A stretch of 64,000 nt of DNA from Emydura subglobosa (Eukaryota; Chordata; Testudines; Chelidae). Shown piece after piece: positions 1-11,693 of this stretch. The translations under genes and the position numbers were made by a program. The notes below the pieces were generated by a model that worked only from the letters and a program-made list of their open reading frames with translations, did no database searches and was not told the DNA's origin. Positions within the stretch are counted from its first letter, which is position 1, and every line of letters begins with the position of its first letter. The stretch spans positions 32,533,563 through 32,597,562 of the forward strand of contig ML679962.1 in the NCBI GenBank assembly GCA_007922225.1, read 5' to 3'.

Positions 1-732
1 AGATTAGTTTACTAATCTTTAATGAAGGAGAAAGGAATCAAATCCATTTTTATTTGGATCTAAATAGTACCAAGTAGCATTCCCTTGGCATTTGACAAAA
101 AATAAATAACTGTATCCAGTGTACAAATTCTAGCCATTATGCTCAGTGCACATAAAACCTCAGGTTGCTTCTATTAAGTTCTAGCATATTAAATTACAGT
201 TCATAATACTGGTTTAAATGGATAATAGATACAGCATAAACATTTTATATTGGAGGTCAGCTGTGTTCTTTGGCTTTCAGGTCTTACGTTACAAGCAATG
301 GGTAACATAATTTAGCCACAGCCAGCTGATCTGTTTCTCCAGATCTCTGCACACAATTCTGAATAGCCACAGGCCCGATCCTGCAAGGTGCTCACCACCT
401 CTACTTCTACTGAAATCAATGTGAATAGAAGGTATGCTTATCAGATTTTAGGAAGTGTTCATCTCTTTGTAGGTATGTGCCCCATAATTGTTAACATTAT
501 TTACTATTCGTTCTTGCCATAGCATCTTAGAGCCCCTCTCATAAACGAGGACTCCCCATTATGCTAGTTACAGTACAAACACGTAGCAGAAGTTGTACAG
601 ATTTGTTTTATAAAGCTCTTAAAATAGTCAGAGAGTGAATTTGTCTGAAGCTACAGAGGAAAATGATACAGCTCAAAAGCATTTCAAGATATTGATGTTA
701 CACCAGTATAAATAAGAATACTTAGTCCTACT
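1..732. other. AT-rich intergenic DNA
   Basis: No open frame of useful length and no recognisable element in most of this stretch. Around 368-450 there is a weak fragment resembling the small palindromic repeats that begin with a CCGATCCTGCAAGGTGCTCA-like end, also seen near 22.15 kb. Everything else reads as unique, AT-rich DNA. Confidence 0.6.
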
Positions 733-790
733 ATTGGGCTCTCCATTCAAGGATCTCAAAGCACTCTACCAGATGGGGAAATAAGCAAGA
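733..790 (-). repeat. SINE-tail fragment (MIR/CORE type)
   Basis: The words GGATCTCAAAGCACTCTACC and GATGGGGAAATAAG in this order match the antisense middle of the amniote MIR/CORE-type SINEs that occur elsewhere in this window. The fragment is short and degenerate, with no head or promoter boxes. Confidence 0.4.
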
Positions 791-799
791 GAATCGATA

Positions 800-1760
800 T
801 TAATTTATTTAATTATTTCAGAGGAGCAGTTGTTAATGGGCACTAATCTGAGTGGTTTTAAAGGTTTTTCTGAACATCTACATCTTAATTGTCCTATTAG
901 CCTTTTGAGATACATCAAGACTGGTCGGTATTCTGCCTCCAGCTTATACTTACACTTTGATCATGGGACTCAGTGCTGTTCTTGTTTTCCTTCTCAACTG
1001 TTTCTCTGCTGCTTCTCAATCCACTTATTGTACTAAGTGGCTTTGCTAGTTATGGAGAGAGACACAGAGATTGCTAAACACTGGAGACTTGGACCATCTG
1101 TTATGTTCCTCGGTTAGGCGAATGTCATTTTTTCGTGGCTAGTGGAACCACGTGAAAAAAAATGCAAGATGGATGGGGGAACCCTGCATAAATATGGATT
1201 TTTGGAAAAGTCAGAAGTACAAAGAACAAACAAGACTGAGATTACATTATTACCACGCTCCTTACCTTTGGACAGTCAGCAATTTATCTGATGTTGGATC
1301 TGATTCTCCTTTGCCCTACATGGAATTGAATGAACACGCGATGCACAGTGAGCGCAAAGCAGGTGTGATATGTTACCATTTGGATTTGGTTGCATTTACA
1401 TTTTTGGTGTAAAAAAGTACAAGACAGTGGTGAATCAGGCCCTTTGTCTCCCATCTCGTCTTACTTGTAATATCAACTATTAATCACTACAATCACATGT
1501 GAAGGTGTCCCTGAAAAATCCATAGATTGAAATATTGGGGATATTTATTTCTGATTTAGTTACAGATTTGTTTTCCGGGGTCTCTGTGATGATAGTATAT
1601 AGTCAGTTTTTAAAATCAATTTCACATAACTACCAGTTCACAGCAATGTCATAAAACAATTAACATTCCTTCATTTAAGAGAAGTTACATGGTGAGTCAT
1701 CTTTTTGGTGATGTCTAGGCTGAGAACCACTAGCACTAGTGGATTGTCTAAAATGGATTT
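800..1760. other. Intergenic DNA, no gene recognised
   Basis: Two short plus-strand open frames (830-1036 and 1152-1412) lie here. Their products have no recognisable domain, and neither is flanked by convincing splice or promoter signals. I treat them as chance frames. Confidence 0.6.
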
Positions 1761-1764
1761 ACAA

Positions 1765-2040
1765 TTGTGATAGACCGCCCTATCCTCAGGTTTTATAGTT
1801 CTATAACTATGTTGGTTAGGGGTGAATTGTGGGTTTATTACCAAAATAGTTATACTAGTATAACCCTAAGTGTGGACACAACTATACCAGTATAAATGTG
1901 TCTTAAACCAATATAGGATAGTCCCTTTCCTGTAGGGGAATAAACTATACCATTATAAGCACATATATACCAATAAACTGCATCCACAAAGGGGAGTATT
2001 ATACCAGTAAGTTAAATTGCTTAACTTTTAATTAGCAGTC
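1765..2040. repeat. Degenerate MITE-like repeat (TATACCAGTATAA family)
   Basis: Recurring words of the type ATACCAGTATAAA, AGTTATACTAGTATAACCC, CATTATAAGC and TGCATCCACAAAGGGG form imperfect inverted copies around a centre that includes a GTGTGGACACA word. A related fragment lies at 3135-3230 (ATACCAATATAGTTTCATCC). The pattern resembles short non-autonomous DNA transposons common in turtles. The boundaries and superfamily are uncertain. Confidence 0.45.
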
Positions 2041-2099
2041 TGTTAACTCCAATTAAAAGAAGATCACAAACTTTACTCTAAACAAACCCTTTATGTAAC

Positions 2100-3130
2100 C
2101 TTCCAGTGTGACATGGTGGCCAAAAATTCAAATTCATCTGTATTTCAAAAGGAATTCAATCCCATGGGTTTAATTATATTGATTGACCCACAGCAAGGTG
2201 ACAATATATCCAAGACTTGGGATACCAAAGTAGGCCCTGAAGCTGCATGCAGCAAACGTGCAGTCTTAACGTTTCATAAGTGATCTTCCTGCGTTCAGTG
2301 GGACCACTCACGTGTGCAAAGTGGAGAACGTGTGTAAGTATTTGCCAGACTGGGGCATTAGACTGTTGTGCTGTGACAGTGAAAAGCTGACTAAATGCCC
2401 TGAACTCAATTTGACTTAACCCAGGAAATATGCCTCTGAGTTCAAACGGTGCCCCAGGGCTCTACAAATACATGACAAAACTTTATTTCTCCTATCACAG
2501 TAGTCCTCAATTCTGAGGAGGGTAAGGAGGATACTAAGCAAGGAATATTTGATTGATAGGTGATAACGAGACATGCTCAACAGTCTCAAATCCCCACTAA
2601 TTAAAATGTACTAATCAATATGTTTTTATCACAGAATTAGCAAAGGTTAGACCAAGGTCTAATTTGCAAACAGAGCATTAAACAACTTTATCTTTTCACT
2701 GTGTGGGAGTATATTTAGTACATTTTGCTGGAGGTTTTGTTCTGTTTGTTTGTTTTTTTGTTTAGCAAATCTGTTGTTCTTTCTAAGGAAATATATTGAA
2801 CACAAAAGCTGACAGATATTAATGGTGCATACAGCCACGTAAGAGGAAAAAAAAAGTCAAATTCTTCTCCGGTGGAAGTACACTGACCTTAGATGAGTTA
2901 CAACAGGAATTAATTTGGCCCAAGGTATCATAATGAAAGTGGCAAAAGAATACATTCATGTAATTTTAAGGTTTTGGTGATTGTTTGTTTTTAGGGTAAA
3001 GTAGATGTAGCAGGTAATAGGTTCTGCATTATGGACTGGGAGCATTTCGTAGAATGGGGAGGACTGTTGGGCCACTATCTGACAAATAATTAACATTGAT
3101 ATGAAATTCCAGGATCCCTTTAACTCATCC
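2100..3130. other. Intergenic DNA with a small palindromic repeat fragment
   Basis: No gene is seen. About 2190-2360 contains words such as TTCAGTGGGACCACTCACGTG and AGGCCCTGAAGCTGCATGCA, typical of a small palindromic repeat also seen at 19.79 and 55.9 kb. A T-rich (TTTG)-like run lies at about 2742-2765. Confidence 0.45.
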
Positions 3131-3134
3131 TAAA

Positions 3135-3230
3135 GGATAGCACATTTATACCAATATAGTTTCATCCACAAAAGGGCAGTTGTACTGCTTTAACATTAAG
3201 GATACTTTTAACTAAGTATAGGATTCTGGA
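3135..3230. repeat. Fragment related to the repeat at 1.77-2.04 kb
   Basis: Contains TTTATACCAATATAGTTTC followed by ATCCACAAAAGGGCAGTTGT, matching the order of words in the repeat 1.1 kb upstream. It is too short for terminal repeats or a target duplication to be seen. Confidence 0.4.
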
Positions 3231-3239
3231 CATAAATGC

Positions 3240-4170
3240 GCACATTTGGATATAGGGAGCTTTATTCAGGATTCTGTCTGGGATAACAGAGCAGGTTCTC
3301 GGCTGGCGTCAGCTGATGACGCTTCATTGATGTTAATGGATCTACTCCAGTTTACACAAGCTGAGGATCTGTCTCAGTTGTCTCTACGATTAGCTGTCGG
3401 GACCCAGGACAAACATTGGTGGGCTGTTGGCTGATGCTATTCATCACAAGATCGTCAGCTGTAATTCACATCACTGCATGTTCTGTCAAATAAAATGGAA
3501 CGGGTCAGCCCGGAAGCGCCGTTAGAGTAATAAGTGTCGCAAACTACATTTTCGGTGTAAAAGGAACAATGCAGTCAAGGTACCTTGTGGTTCTCAGGAC
3601 GTGGTTCTTGGAGCACTTGCTTTTGGTCTGGCAAGAACTGGCAGGTCACATTGTTTCCAGCTGGCAAATCACATTAAAAGGCAGCTAAAATTAAATAATT
3701 TCCTTTTGCCTGCAAGCCGTTGCTGCAGTTCCGGGGATATTACAAAGTCACAAAGGGAAGAGGGAGCAGTGCTCATGAGGCAATCTCTCTGATTTACCCG
3801 AGGAGACAGCTGGAGAAGTCCTGGTCTGCTCTTTCAAGCCAGTGTTATCTTAGCTGAAGAGATTCTACATTCTAAGGCTGTGATCCCACAACGCACTCTT
3901 TATGGTGCACCCAATGAAGTCAATGGGCTCTGGGCAAGTGCAGGTATTCATCCTCACTGAGCTCACTGCGGGATCAGGACCTAACATGTTCATCTCTCTT
4001 CTCTAATGGTAGCGGTTGATTTCGGCAGAGCAGGTGGGAGCCCTCAGCTCCCATTGACAGGTAGGAATCGTGGCTGCTAACACTTTTAGAAAAACAGACC
4101 CTTATTGACTAGTATACTTCCCCTCCTGTTTCCCCTATCATCAGTGTTGGCCACCTATAGAGTGAATGAG
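3240..4170. other. Intergenic DNA, weak palindromic fragments
   Basis: Open frames at 3246-3434 and 3601-3792 have no recognisable domain. Around 3335-3375 the words GGATCTACTCCAGTTTACAC and GCTGAGGATCTGTCTC resemble one arm of a common small palindromic repeat. 3880-3980 has outward complementary ends (TGATCCCA and GGGATCA) around AAGTCAATGGGCTC, which suggests another such element. Confidence 0.4.
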
Positions 4171-4177
4171 AGAAACA

Positions 4178-4268
4178 AAAGGTGGAGGTAATATCTTTTA
4201 TTGGACCAACTTCTACTGGTGAAAGAGACAAGCTTTCAAACTCCACAGAGCTCTTCTTCAGGAATGGA
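4178..4268 (+). repeat. Interspersed repeat arm (TTATTGGACCAACTTCT family)
   Basis: Contains TTTTATTGGACCAACTTCT, GAGACAAGCTTTC and CACAGAGCTCTTCTTCAG in order. The same module forms both arms of the inverted repeat at 13.57-13.69 kb and recurs at 63.55 kb. It is a widespread reptile repeat as I remember it; its class is not settled from this sequence. Confidence 0.65.
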
Positions 4269-4269
4269 C

Positions 4270-5605
4270 GTCATCATTCTTGGCATGAGTACAGAGGAGA
4301 AAATCAGGAGTCTCAGTTCTGAGTCAGAAAAATACAGGTTGGTGCGCAACATGATTTACACTCCTCCCCAGCTCCGCTACAACCATCTGCATAATCTCCA
4401 GACCCAGAGGTGTGTAAATCTGATATTTTTTCAGCATATCCCTTGCTACATATTATAGTATTTTACATTAACTTCTGCATTTGCATCTTTCCCACTGTCA
4501 TTAGCTGGGTTCTGTGAGCACTGGATGCTGTGAGTCATTAGTTGATACGTGTGACCTACTTTTTTATCAGCTTTAATCTGATGCCTTCTGGCATAAATCT
4601 TGAATATGTACTTCTCTCTCTTTCTTTCTCTGCTTAGTTATTAAAGATATTTTTTTCTCCAATATATTAGCGGAAAGCAGAGGGACGACAACAACATCAA
4701 AGTCAGCATATGTTTCTTCTTTGTTTTGCCAGTTTCAGTTGCCGTCGGGTAGCCGTGTGAAATGATTGGTTGGTGATGATTGAGGCAAGCTCAAGAAAAA
4801 TATTACAAGGTGAGCTATTCTGGAGAGAGGAAGTTTGGTTTCATAATCAAGGTGCCATTGTAGGCCGGCCCAGAGCCCAACCAGGGGCCCACCTGTGTGG
4901 AACACCTTGTAGAATCAGGTGGCTTATGTAGAAGACAGTTTTTTCAAGTAGCATATGAATGAAGTGTCACTTTTCCGCCAGAAAGAATCACCTTTGTTTT
5001 AAAATGTACAATCTGGATGGAGCTGCTAGCGCATCCTAAATTTAAAGTGAACCAACATGTCCCATATAAGACCCTGTTTTCAGTTGCTTGTAACTTTGCT
5101 AAATTTTACCTGCTTGGGCTGAAATGTTCTATGCCAGGTGTCTGCCTCAGGCTACATTTATTTGTGTTCTATTTTGTAAGGGAAAGTTTCAACCAAAAGA
5201 GTTCATTCACTTCCAAGAACAATATTTGGGGGAAAAAAATATGTTGTTTGCCCATGTTAAAAAAAATGTCTTACAGCTGTTTTGTTGAGAAGCTCTAATG
5301 CCTCTGTGCTTTGGAGCAGGGACTTGAAATTTGGCATAGGGGGCACTCTGGGGTCAGGGTTGTGTCCTTTGCTGTTCCCAGGACAAACTGTCCACGTTTG
5401 GCCAAGTCATAAGCCCATGAAAAATCTCAATGTACATCATTAGGGAATTTAGCTGCCAATGTTTGAAGATTCAGTCTGCCCTGGGCATGCTCTAACCCAT
5501 GGTTTCAGGTAGCACAGAGGAGGAAGCCACTAACTCCAATGCAGATGGGACAAGAGCTAGGCTGGGGCTATGGAGCGGGCAGTGAAGGGAATAGACTGGT
5601 ACAAA
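4270..5605. other. Intergenic DNA, no gene recognised
   Basis: A 93-codon open frame (5017-5298) is cysteine-rich by chance, with no domain that I recognise. No promoter, splice pair or repeat boundary is convincing here. Confidence 0.55.
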
Positions 5606-5611
5606 GAGGTT

Positions 5612-5637
5612 GGGAGTGAGGGAGGAGGGTGGAAGGG
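5612..5637 (+). other. G-quadruplex motif in a purine-rich tract
   Basis: Four GGG runs are separated by loops of 5, 4 and 5 bases, fitting the G3+N1-7 rule. They sit in a strongly purine-biased stretch of about 5600-5730. Such tracts can fold into a quadruplex in single-stranded DNA or RNA; whether this one does is unknown. Confidence 0.6.
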
Positions 5638-5944
5638 TGGAGGAGGGTGAGATGGGAAGCTATGGGGAGGGAGACCAGAAATAACTGGGCAAGAAGACTG
5701 GGACTGGGAGGATTGGCAGAGGTGGAATACTGAGATGGGACAAAAGTATACATTATGGTACAGTCTTTAATTACATGATCACATGGCATTTTCACACAGG
5801 AGCGATGCTTCATGTAGTGCATGAGATGGACTTGCTCTGGGGATAAACAAGGGTTGGGTAGTTAATCAGGGTGTTGTCTGTGAGACCTCTGCCTCATTTG
5901 CCCCAGAAGCTGAAAGATGTGTAGTAAATGGGGCAGGGGAATGC

Positions 5945-6430
5945 AGAAGAGAAAGGATAGTCTCATGGTTACGGCAGTTGAATTCTGCCCTGGAGACCCA
6001 GATTTGATCCCTTCTTCAAGCACAAAGTTCCTGTGCATTGCTGGGCAAGGCACCTGAACCAGACTTTTCAAAGGGGTTCAAGAATTATGTGGGCCTCATT
6101 TTCTGTGTGTCTGACTTGAGACCCCGAGTCTGGTTCGCAGAAGTGCAGAGCACTCAGACCTGCTATTCAAGTCAATGGGAGCTGTTTTGAACACATCAAG
6201 TTCTATAATGCTATGTACTCTGGAAAAATCCGGTTCTAGGCATCTCAAATTGGGCACCCAAAAGGTTGATTACCTTAATCAATTTGTGCCTTAGTTCCCC
6301 ATTTGCAAAATGGGGACAATAATAGCTTGACACCTCAAAGGTGTGTTGTGAAAATAAAGTAATGAATGTTTGTGAAGCACTCAGATACTATAGCGATGAG
6401 CACCATAGAAAAGTGCATGAGCAAGTTAAT
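5945..6430 (+). repeat. MIR/CORE-type SINE split by another repeat
   Basis: The left part (about 5945-6060) has a tRNA-like head ending in CTGGGCAAGGCACCTGAAC. The right part resumes at about 6274 with CTTAATCAATTTGTGCCTTA, then GTTCCCCATTTGCAAAATGG, GGTGTGTTGTGAAAATAAAG and GAAGCACTCAGATACTATAG. These are the consecutive body words of the same SINE family as at 39.6 kb. Between them lie about 215 bases of different sequence (CAATGGGAGCTG, AAATTGGGCACCCAAAAG) that look like a small palindromic repeat inserted into the SINE. No target duplication could be assigned. Confidence 0.65.
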
Positions 6431-6439
6431 ACTACTTTC

Positions 6440-8205
6440 TTCAAAGCAGGGCTTGAATAGTGTGCAGTAAATAAGACCTGAGGCCACACATTGAACAACG
6501 AAGAGAAAATTAAATATTGAATAGCTTCCCATTCAGTGAGCATACTTCATTTTGTGCACTGAAGGAAGCAGGGTCCTATGGAAAAACTGCTGTATTCATG
6601 TAATTAAAGACTGCATCATAAAGCAAGGGGGCAGAATTAAGGTTGCACTGGCAATTTTAATTTGGACATTTCCTAACATCCAAGTGCTTGATTTGCAACC
6701 TTAATGTTCCTGTAAAGTTGTTTTTTGAATGTAAGGTTCATAAAGCTGTGATTTCATCACAATAAGGAATAAGAACAGGCAACATGATTTATAATACTAC
6801 TCTTGTGGTCTGTTTTTATAGTATATACACGATCTACCACAAGAGACTGTATAGTTTGAACAAAATGTTGCATATAGTGTCTGATTGTCCTGGTAACTAT
6901 CTTAAAATTGTTGGAAACTTACTGCAGAATGATTAATAATAACAGTTCCCTAGGTACAGATATTTTAAAGATGAACTTTTGCATTTTACCCATGAGAAGC
7001 ATATTCTGTTAAAAATATCACCTATCTAATCCTCAGATTGAATTTATGTGAAAGTAAATTAGCACAAGGTTGGCATATCATAATCATAATATATTTTAAT
7101 TTTCTCCCTGTAGTGTGGTGTAGAATCAGAAGCACCCATGTGGATTTCCTTAGTTTACTGATTAAAGGCCATTTTTCCCCTTTAGTGTCACTTTGTTGAC
7201 ATCTATATTACTTTTGGCTTCAAGAAACCAACTGATTAGGTAAAAAGCTAGCAGGCTTTGTCAACTCTCAGTTGAACTATGTCTACAGGCACCCATATTT
7301 AACTAAATAAACACTGGTGATGGCTAGAACACTAGTTGCAACAGTGATTTATTACTATCCCATAATATTAACTCATTGAGAAAAAGTTAGGATCATACAG
7401 AACTTTTATTGTTGCAAATTCTGTTAATAATTATAATTCGCCTCTAAAGTCTAAAAGGATTCCCCCCCCCTATATTTAGGATGCCTCTGTAAATTGCCTG
7501 CTTTGGCCCTGATCATGCAAGTGATTCAGTGCACATGCAGTGGTCTGCCTACATGGATGCAGTTGCAGGACTGAGCCCTTAGTTTATTATGATTATAAAG
7601 TGTGTTTTCCCCATGCATGCTGATGTGTTATATTTTAAAAGAAATACAAGCCAGATTTGGCACTGCTATGAAAGTCATGGTAACACAGCTTTTTAGTTCA
7701 GTAACTGCTAGTGTAGCATATTTTACTAACATCACACAGGTATATGTTCAAAAGAAAGCCCAGACAAGTCTTACTATGTATTTAAAAAAAATGTGTTTAA
7801 GACTTACTGTCTCTAGAAATTTTAAGTATTTTATTTTCCAAGCAGAGGCAATGTAATGGAAAGTTGCATGCTATAATTTATTTGCATATCATAAAAATTA
7901 ATTATAAACATTGATTAATCCTCCTGAGAAAAGAATAATAAGACATAAAATTAAAAACAAATTCTTTCCAGAGGAATATGTTTAGGTAAAATAAGCTCCT
8001 TGAATGAAAGCCAGGATATGAAAGCATGTGCATCTTGCAATAGACTGTATGAAAATTGCGCAGAAGAAAAAATGCTCAAGTTACATCAAAGAAAAATAAT
8101 TAGTGTTGAATATTAACAAAAAATAACTTATTTTGTTAAAAATAATATAAATTATATTTCACACTTGTAAAAAATCTGCCATGCATTAAAAACCTGAAGG
8201 CTGAT
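6440..8205. other. AT-rich, repeat-poor stretch
   Basis: I see no transposon ends, SINE boxes or coding frames beyond a chance 84-codon frame at 7602. Small imperfect inverted words (CTTGTGGT and ACCACAAG around 6803-6843) are too short for a structured RNA. The long repeat-free AT-rich run is compatible with unique, possibly conserved non-coding DNA, but conservation cannot be judged here. Confidence 0.5.
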
Positions 8206-8209
8206 TAAA

Positions 8210-8333
8210 CACTGTAATCTCTTTGGGTAAAGACTGGCTCTGACCGTTTATACAGCACATACTACAATCGGACACCCATCTTGGCTGGGGTCTCTAGGTA
8301 CTACCAGAATACAAATAATAAGTAATAATAAAA
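8210..8333 (+). repeat. SINE/L2-like 3' tail
   Basis: CACTGTAATCTCTTTGGGTA, TATACAGCACATACTACAAT, GGGGTCTCTAGGTACTACC and a terminal AATAATAAGTAATAATAA run match the tail shared by the SINE at 10.4 kb and the L2-like tail at 62.3 kb. Only the tail survives. Confidence 0.6.
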
Positions 8334-8334
8334 C

Positions 8335-8490
8335 CCATCCTTCTGAGGTAGGTAAATATTAATCCATTTCACTGATGGACAAACTAAATCTCACAGCAAG
8401 TCAATGATTTGCCAAGGACACACACAGAGTTTATAGACCATTTATATATCTCCTGACTTCCAGGCTGTGCTTTAATGGCATGACTAAACT
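8335..8490 (-). repeat. Antisense MIR/CORE-type SINE fragment
   Basis: CTGAGGTAGGTAAATATTAA, CCATTTCACTGATGGACAAA, ATTTGCCAAGGACACACACA and a CCTGACTTCCAGGCTGTGCT word appear in the order expected for the reverse complement of the SINE body and head. With the preceding plus-strand tail, this makes a tail-to-tail SINE pair. Confidence 0.6.
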
Positions 8491-8811
8491 TCATCCCTAT
8501 GTCAATGGAACCCATTGGTCAGTGTGTGTTGTATATCCACCTCTGCCTGATTCACAGAGGATAGATTACATCTCTCAGTTTGAGAGCCTGGCTCTTTCGC
8601 TTCAGGTTTAATGGCTTTCAGATCTAGAAGTTTCTAGTTCAATGCCAAGTTTCAACCAAGATGGAGATCTAGGATTCAAACTATTGTAGGCCTTAGATGA
8701 CTGGGAAGAGTTTTCTTTCCCAGGGGATATTTGTAAACCATTGGTCTGTGCCTAATAAACACCTGAGGTGAATCTGCTGCAAGGATACAGTACCTGCTCT
8801 TTAGCTTATAG

Positions 8812-9400
8812 GAATTGTCAGACCTGATCAGAGACAATTTCCATCTAGTCCAGGATCCTGTCTCCCAGAGTGGCCAATGCCAGATGCTTCATAGAAGGTG
8901 TAAAAACCCCACAGCAGGCAGATATGGGATAATCTACCAGCAACATTAGGTCTTATTGTGTTCTCTGACAGATAGAGATTGGTTTATACCTGAAACAAGA
9001 GGTTAAGTAGCCCTTCCACAAAATTTGTTACCATTAATTATAAATCAGGATAGCTTTGATATCCCTATGAACATCCAATCCTCTTTAATCTAGTTAATTT
9101 TTGGCCTCTACAACTTCCTGAGTTCCACAGTTTATTATCATTTGTGTGAAAAAGAATGTCCTTTTACTGGTTTTGACTTTCTCATCTGTTATTGTCATTG
9201 AAAGTCCCCTTCTTGTATTCTCATCTATCTTCTCTAGGCTGCCCATGATTTTTATATACTATTAACATGTCCCCTCTTATTCATCTCCTTTTTTAGGAAA
9301 ACAAACATAGCCTCTCTTAATATGAGAGTTTTTCCATGTCCAAGCATTTTTATTGCCCTCTAGTTATCCAATCTCCATTTTGACATGGGGTGACCATATT
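8812..9400 (-). mobile_element. CR1 LINE 3' end, antisense, old
   Basis: Read on the minus strand, this follows the 3' end of a CR1 LINE: the last codons of the reverse transcriptase ORF, then the 3' UTR. Plus-strand landmarks are CCATCTAGTCCAGGATCCTG near 8843 (the 3' terminus), CAGAGTGGCCAATGCCAGAT, CTTCCTGAGTTCCACAG and AGGCTGCCCATGATTTTTAT, with CATTTTTATTGCCCTCTAG near 9345. The copy has many small deletions and no open frame, so it looks much older than the CR1 copies at 43 and 48 kb. It belongs to a different CR1 subfamily, because its 3' end lacks the ATTCTATG type. Confidence 0.8.
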
Positions 9401-9647
9401 AGGAAGTAGGGACTTATTTTTATAGCCCTGAAGGTCCCCAATTCAGTTCTGGATGTCAGCCAAGATAGTGGCCATCACATAACTGTGGGTCAACTCCTGG
9501 TGTACTAATTCCTTTTGACTTCTCTATTAATTTGTTGGTGCAATGACTGAATAAAACCTAAGGGCCCTCTTCTCTTTTCTTGAAGTCAATGAGGAGTTCC
9601 TCATAACAGCCTTAAAATGACAGCCTAAGGCCCTGATCCTCCAACCA

Positions 9648-9745
9648 CTAAGGCTTAGTACACACTTACTGGGAAATTCGACAGCAGTAGAAGGGAGTTA
9701 CGCAAGTCGACTTCCTAACTTCTCTTTAGCACGCCGTCTCCACTG
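9648..9745. repeat. Partial MITE related to the element at 53.7 kb
   Basis: AAGGCTTAGTACACACTTAC, then CGACAGCAGTAGAAGGGAGT, TACGCAAGTCGACTTCC and a trailing GTCTCCACTGCG match, in inverse orientation, the right end of the 53,687-53,983 element. The left terminal repeat is recognisable. The right end is eroded and no duplication is clear. Confidence 0.6.
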
Positions 9746-9749
9746 CGCT

Positions 9750-10400
9750 GACCAATGGATTTAATCTGGAAAATACCATGAAAGAAGAAAGAGAATGTAA
9801 TTAATCACACTGTGAAACTTTGTTCAACCGTCATGCTTTTCAAATAGAAATATTGTAGAACTACTAACTTTTTTCTGCTGTTGTGCTTGGACGTGTATTA
9901 TTTTGTCTGAACAAATATTCTGTTAGATAGCTCACATTCAGGAGACCAAGTTAAATGTGATGTTTACGATGGTGGTGTAAATTAGATGTGAGATATAAAA
10001 TGATCAGAAAAGAGGCCTTGTTGGAGCTACTCCTACTTGCATCAGGCTCCATTTGGGCGATGAGCAAATCCTGGCTCAGGGTTATACAGGAATGAAGGGC
10101 TTGTAACTCAATATCTCATTGTCTGACAGATTTTTGCAGCAGGCCAGACCTAGACTTTGATCTTTATTGGGGCAATATGACCCAATGGCCAAAGTCAGTG
10201 AAGTAGCCCCTTTTGTCACAGTGCTTAACTTTACACACTATCCGTGTGATCCTGCACCACTGAAGTCAGAAGGGCTTTGCCATCAGCTTCTGAGGGAGCA
10301 TGAATAGGCCTCTCAAAGGCATTCGGGCTACCCACAGCAGTTATCACCACTGCATTCAAATATCTTGCATAGGGGCCCAAGAGACAACAAGAGGGGAAAA
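9750..10400. other. Intergenic DNA, no gene recognised
   Basis: No transposon boundary or coding frame is convincing. An open frame starting at 10300 runs into the SINE that begins near 10401 and is therefore not a gene. Confidence 0.55.
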
Positions 10401-10680
10401 CATGGTCCTGAGGTTAAAGCATTGGAGTGGAATCCAAGAAAATGGAGTTCGAACCCTGGCTTTGCTGCTGTTTTCTTGTGTGCCATCTTGAGCAAGTCAT
10501 TTAATCTAGTGTGCCTAAATTTCTCATGGTGAAATGAGGATGTTAACAGTAAATATGTCTGTGTATTTAGATTGTAAACTCTTAGGGGCAGTGACTCAGT
10601 TTCTTATTATGCATTTGTACATGTCTAGCAAAATGGGCCCTCATCTTACTGAGAGGCAATAAACGCTGTCCTTATAACAA
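10401..10680 (+). repeat. Full-length MIR/CORE-type SINE
   Basis: A tRNA-related head carries an A-box-like TGGTCCTGAGG (10403) and a B-box AGTTCGAACCC (10446-10456), an excellent match to the Pol III internal promoter. The body follows (GAGCAAGTCATTTAATCTAG, TTCTCATGGTGAAATGAGGA). The tail is TTTAGATTGTAAACTCTTAG, GGGCAGTGACT, TTGTACATGTCTAGCAAAAT. The tail matches the L2-like LINE tail at 62.3 kb, as expected for a SINE mobilised by an L2-type reverse transcriptase. It is diverged and presumably inactive. Confidence 0.8.
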
Positions 10681-10689
10681 TCCCAGAGT

Positions 10690-11690
10690 TTCCACCTCTT
10701 ATGATATAATCATGATATTTGGTGATTTTTTTCTTAAAGGCCCAACTCCTTGAGTTACGGTAGTTACATGAGAATTTCAGCATGTATTTTTATTTAGTTA
10801 GTTAATAAGTTTTAAAGTAAGTTTCTAGCCCTCTAAATTGTGGCGAAAACATGAAAACATTGAGCCCAAAGGCTCAAAAATGAGATGGAAAAGAACCCCA
10901 CATTTATTATTCTTTAAAATCTCACGGATTTTTAAGACAATTCAATGATTTTTTGCTGTCAAACTCATGATTTTTTAATCCTGGGGGCTGACATTACTGT
11001 GACCGTGGGGGTCAAGAATGATCAGGACTTTTCAGGATCAGGCCCTGAAAGAGTATCTGTAGCTGTGATAGATTCAGAACCATTGCTCAGAGCCATGCAA
11101 TGGTGACCATCGAGAATAAGGCAGTGCAATTAGTTACGATAAGCCGTACATCTCAAAACGCAATTTAATTCCAGATGCATATAATCGTGCTTCTGGGATC
11201 TTCAAAGATAGATGACCTTTTTGACTTCTAGCAGTGAAACTGCCTCAGAGATTCACTTAGGTCAAGAAGACCGATGACATTATAAAAGAACAGCATATTT
11301 CAAAGCATGGACTTTTTATGTAATAGCAGCAGTTTTTAGTTGAAAAACAGACCCTGGCTACCTTAGAAGTATGAACTCCCAGCAAGGGAACTTTTCAAAG
11401 GACTTCTCTTCTTCTGAGTATATTTACAGGATAATTTGACTAATGGGGTCTGGACAGTGTGATGTAATAGATGACCCTACAAAGGTTTTGGAGGATCAGT
11501 TTATGTAAGCACCTGGAAGTTTACATGCCTGTTTGTAACTCATCCCAAAAGAGCCAGCTTCTAGGGCCCATTCCTTAGTGCATAACTTCCTCTGACGTCA
11601 AAATAACTTTTGCACGTGCATGGATTGCATGATTAGACCAAAGGACCAAACTATATCCTGACTCTTACAGCAAATCAAGCCCAACATGTT
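10690..11690. other. Intergenic DNA, no gene recognised
   Basis: No coding frame or clear repeat. Around 11565-11650 there is a weak resemblance to small palindromic repeats (GGGCCCATTCCTTAGTGCAT and GACGTCAAAATAAC). Confidence 0.5.
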
Positions 11691-11693
11691 CAC

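Noticed and set aside
6803..6843. Possible microRNA hairpin
   Set aside because: Only about 8-9 base pairs; too short for a microRNA precursor.
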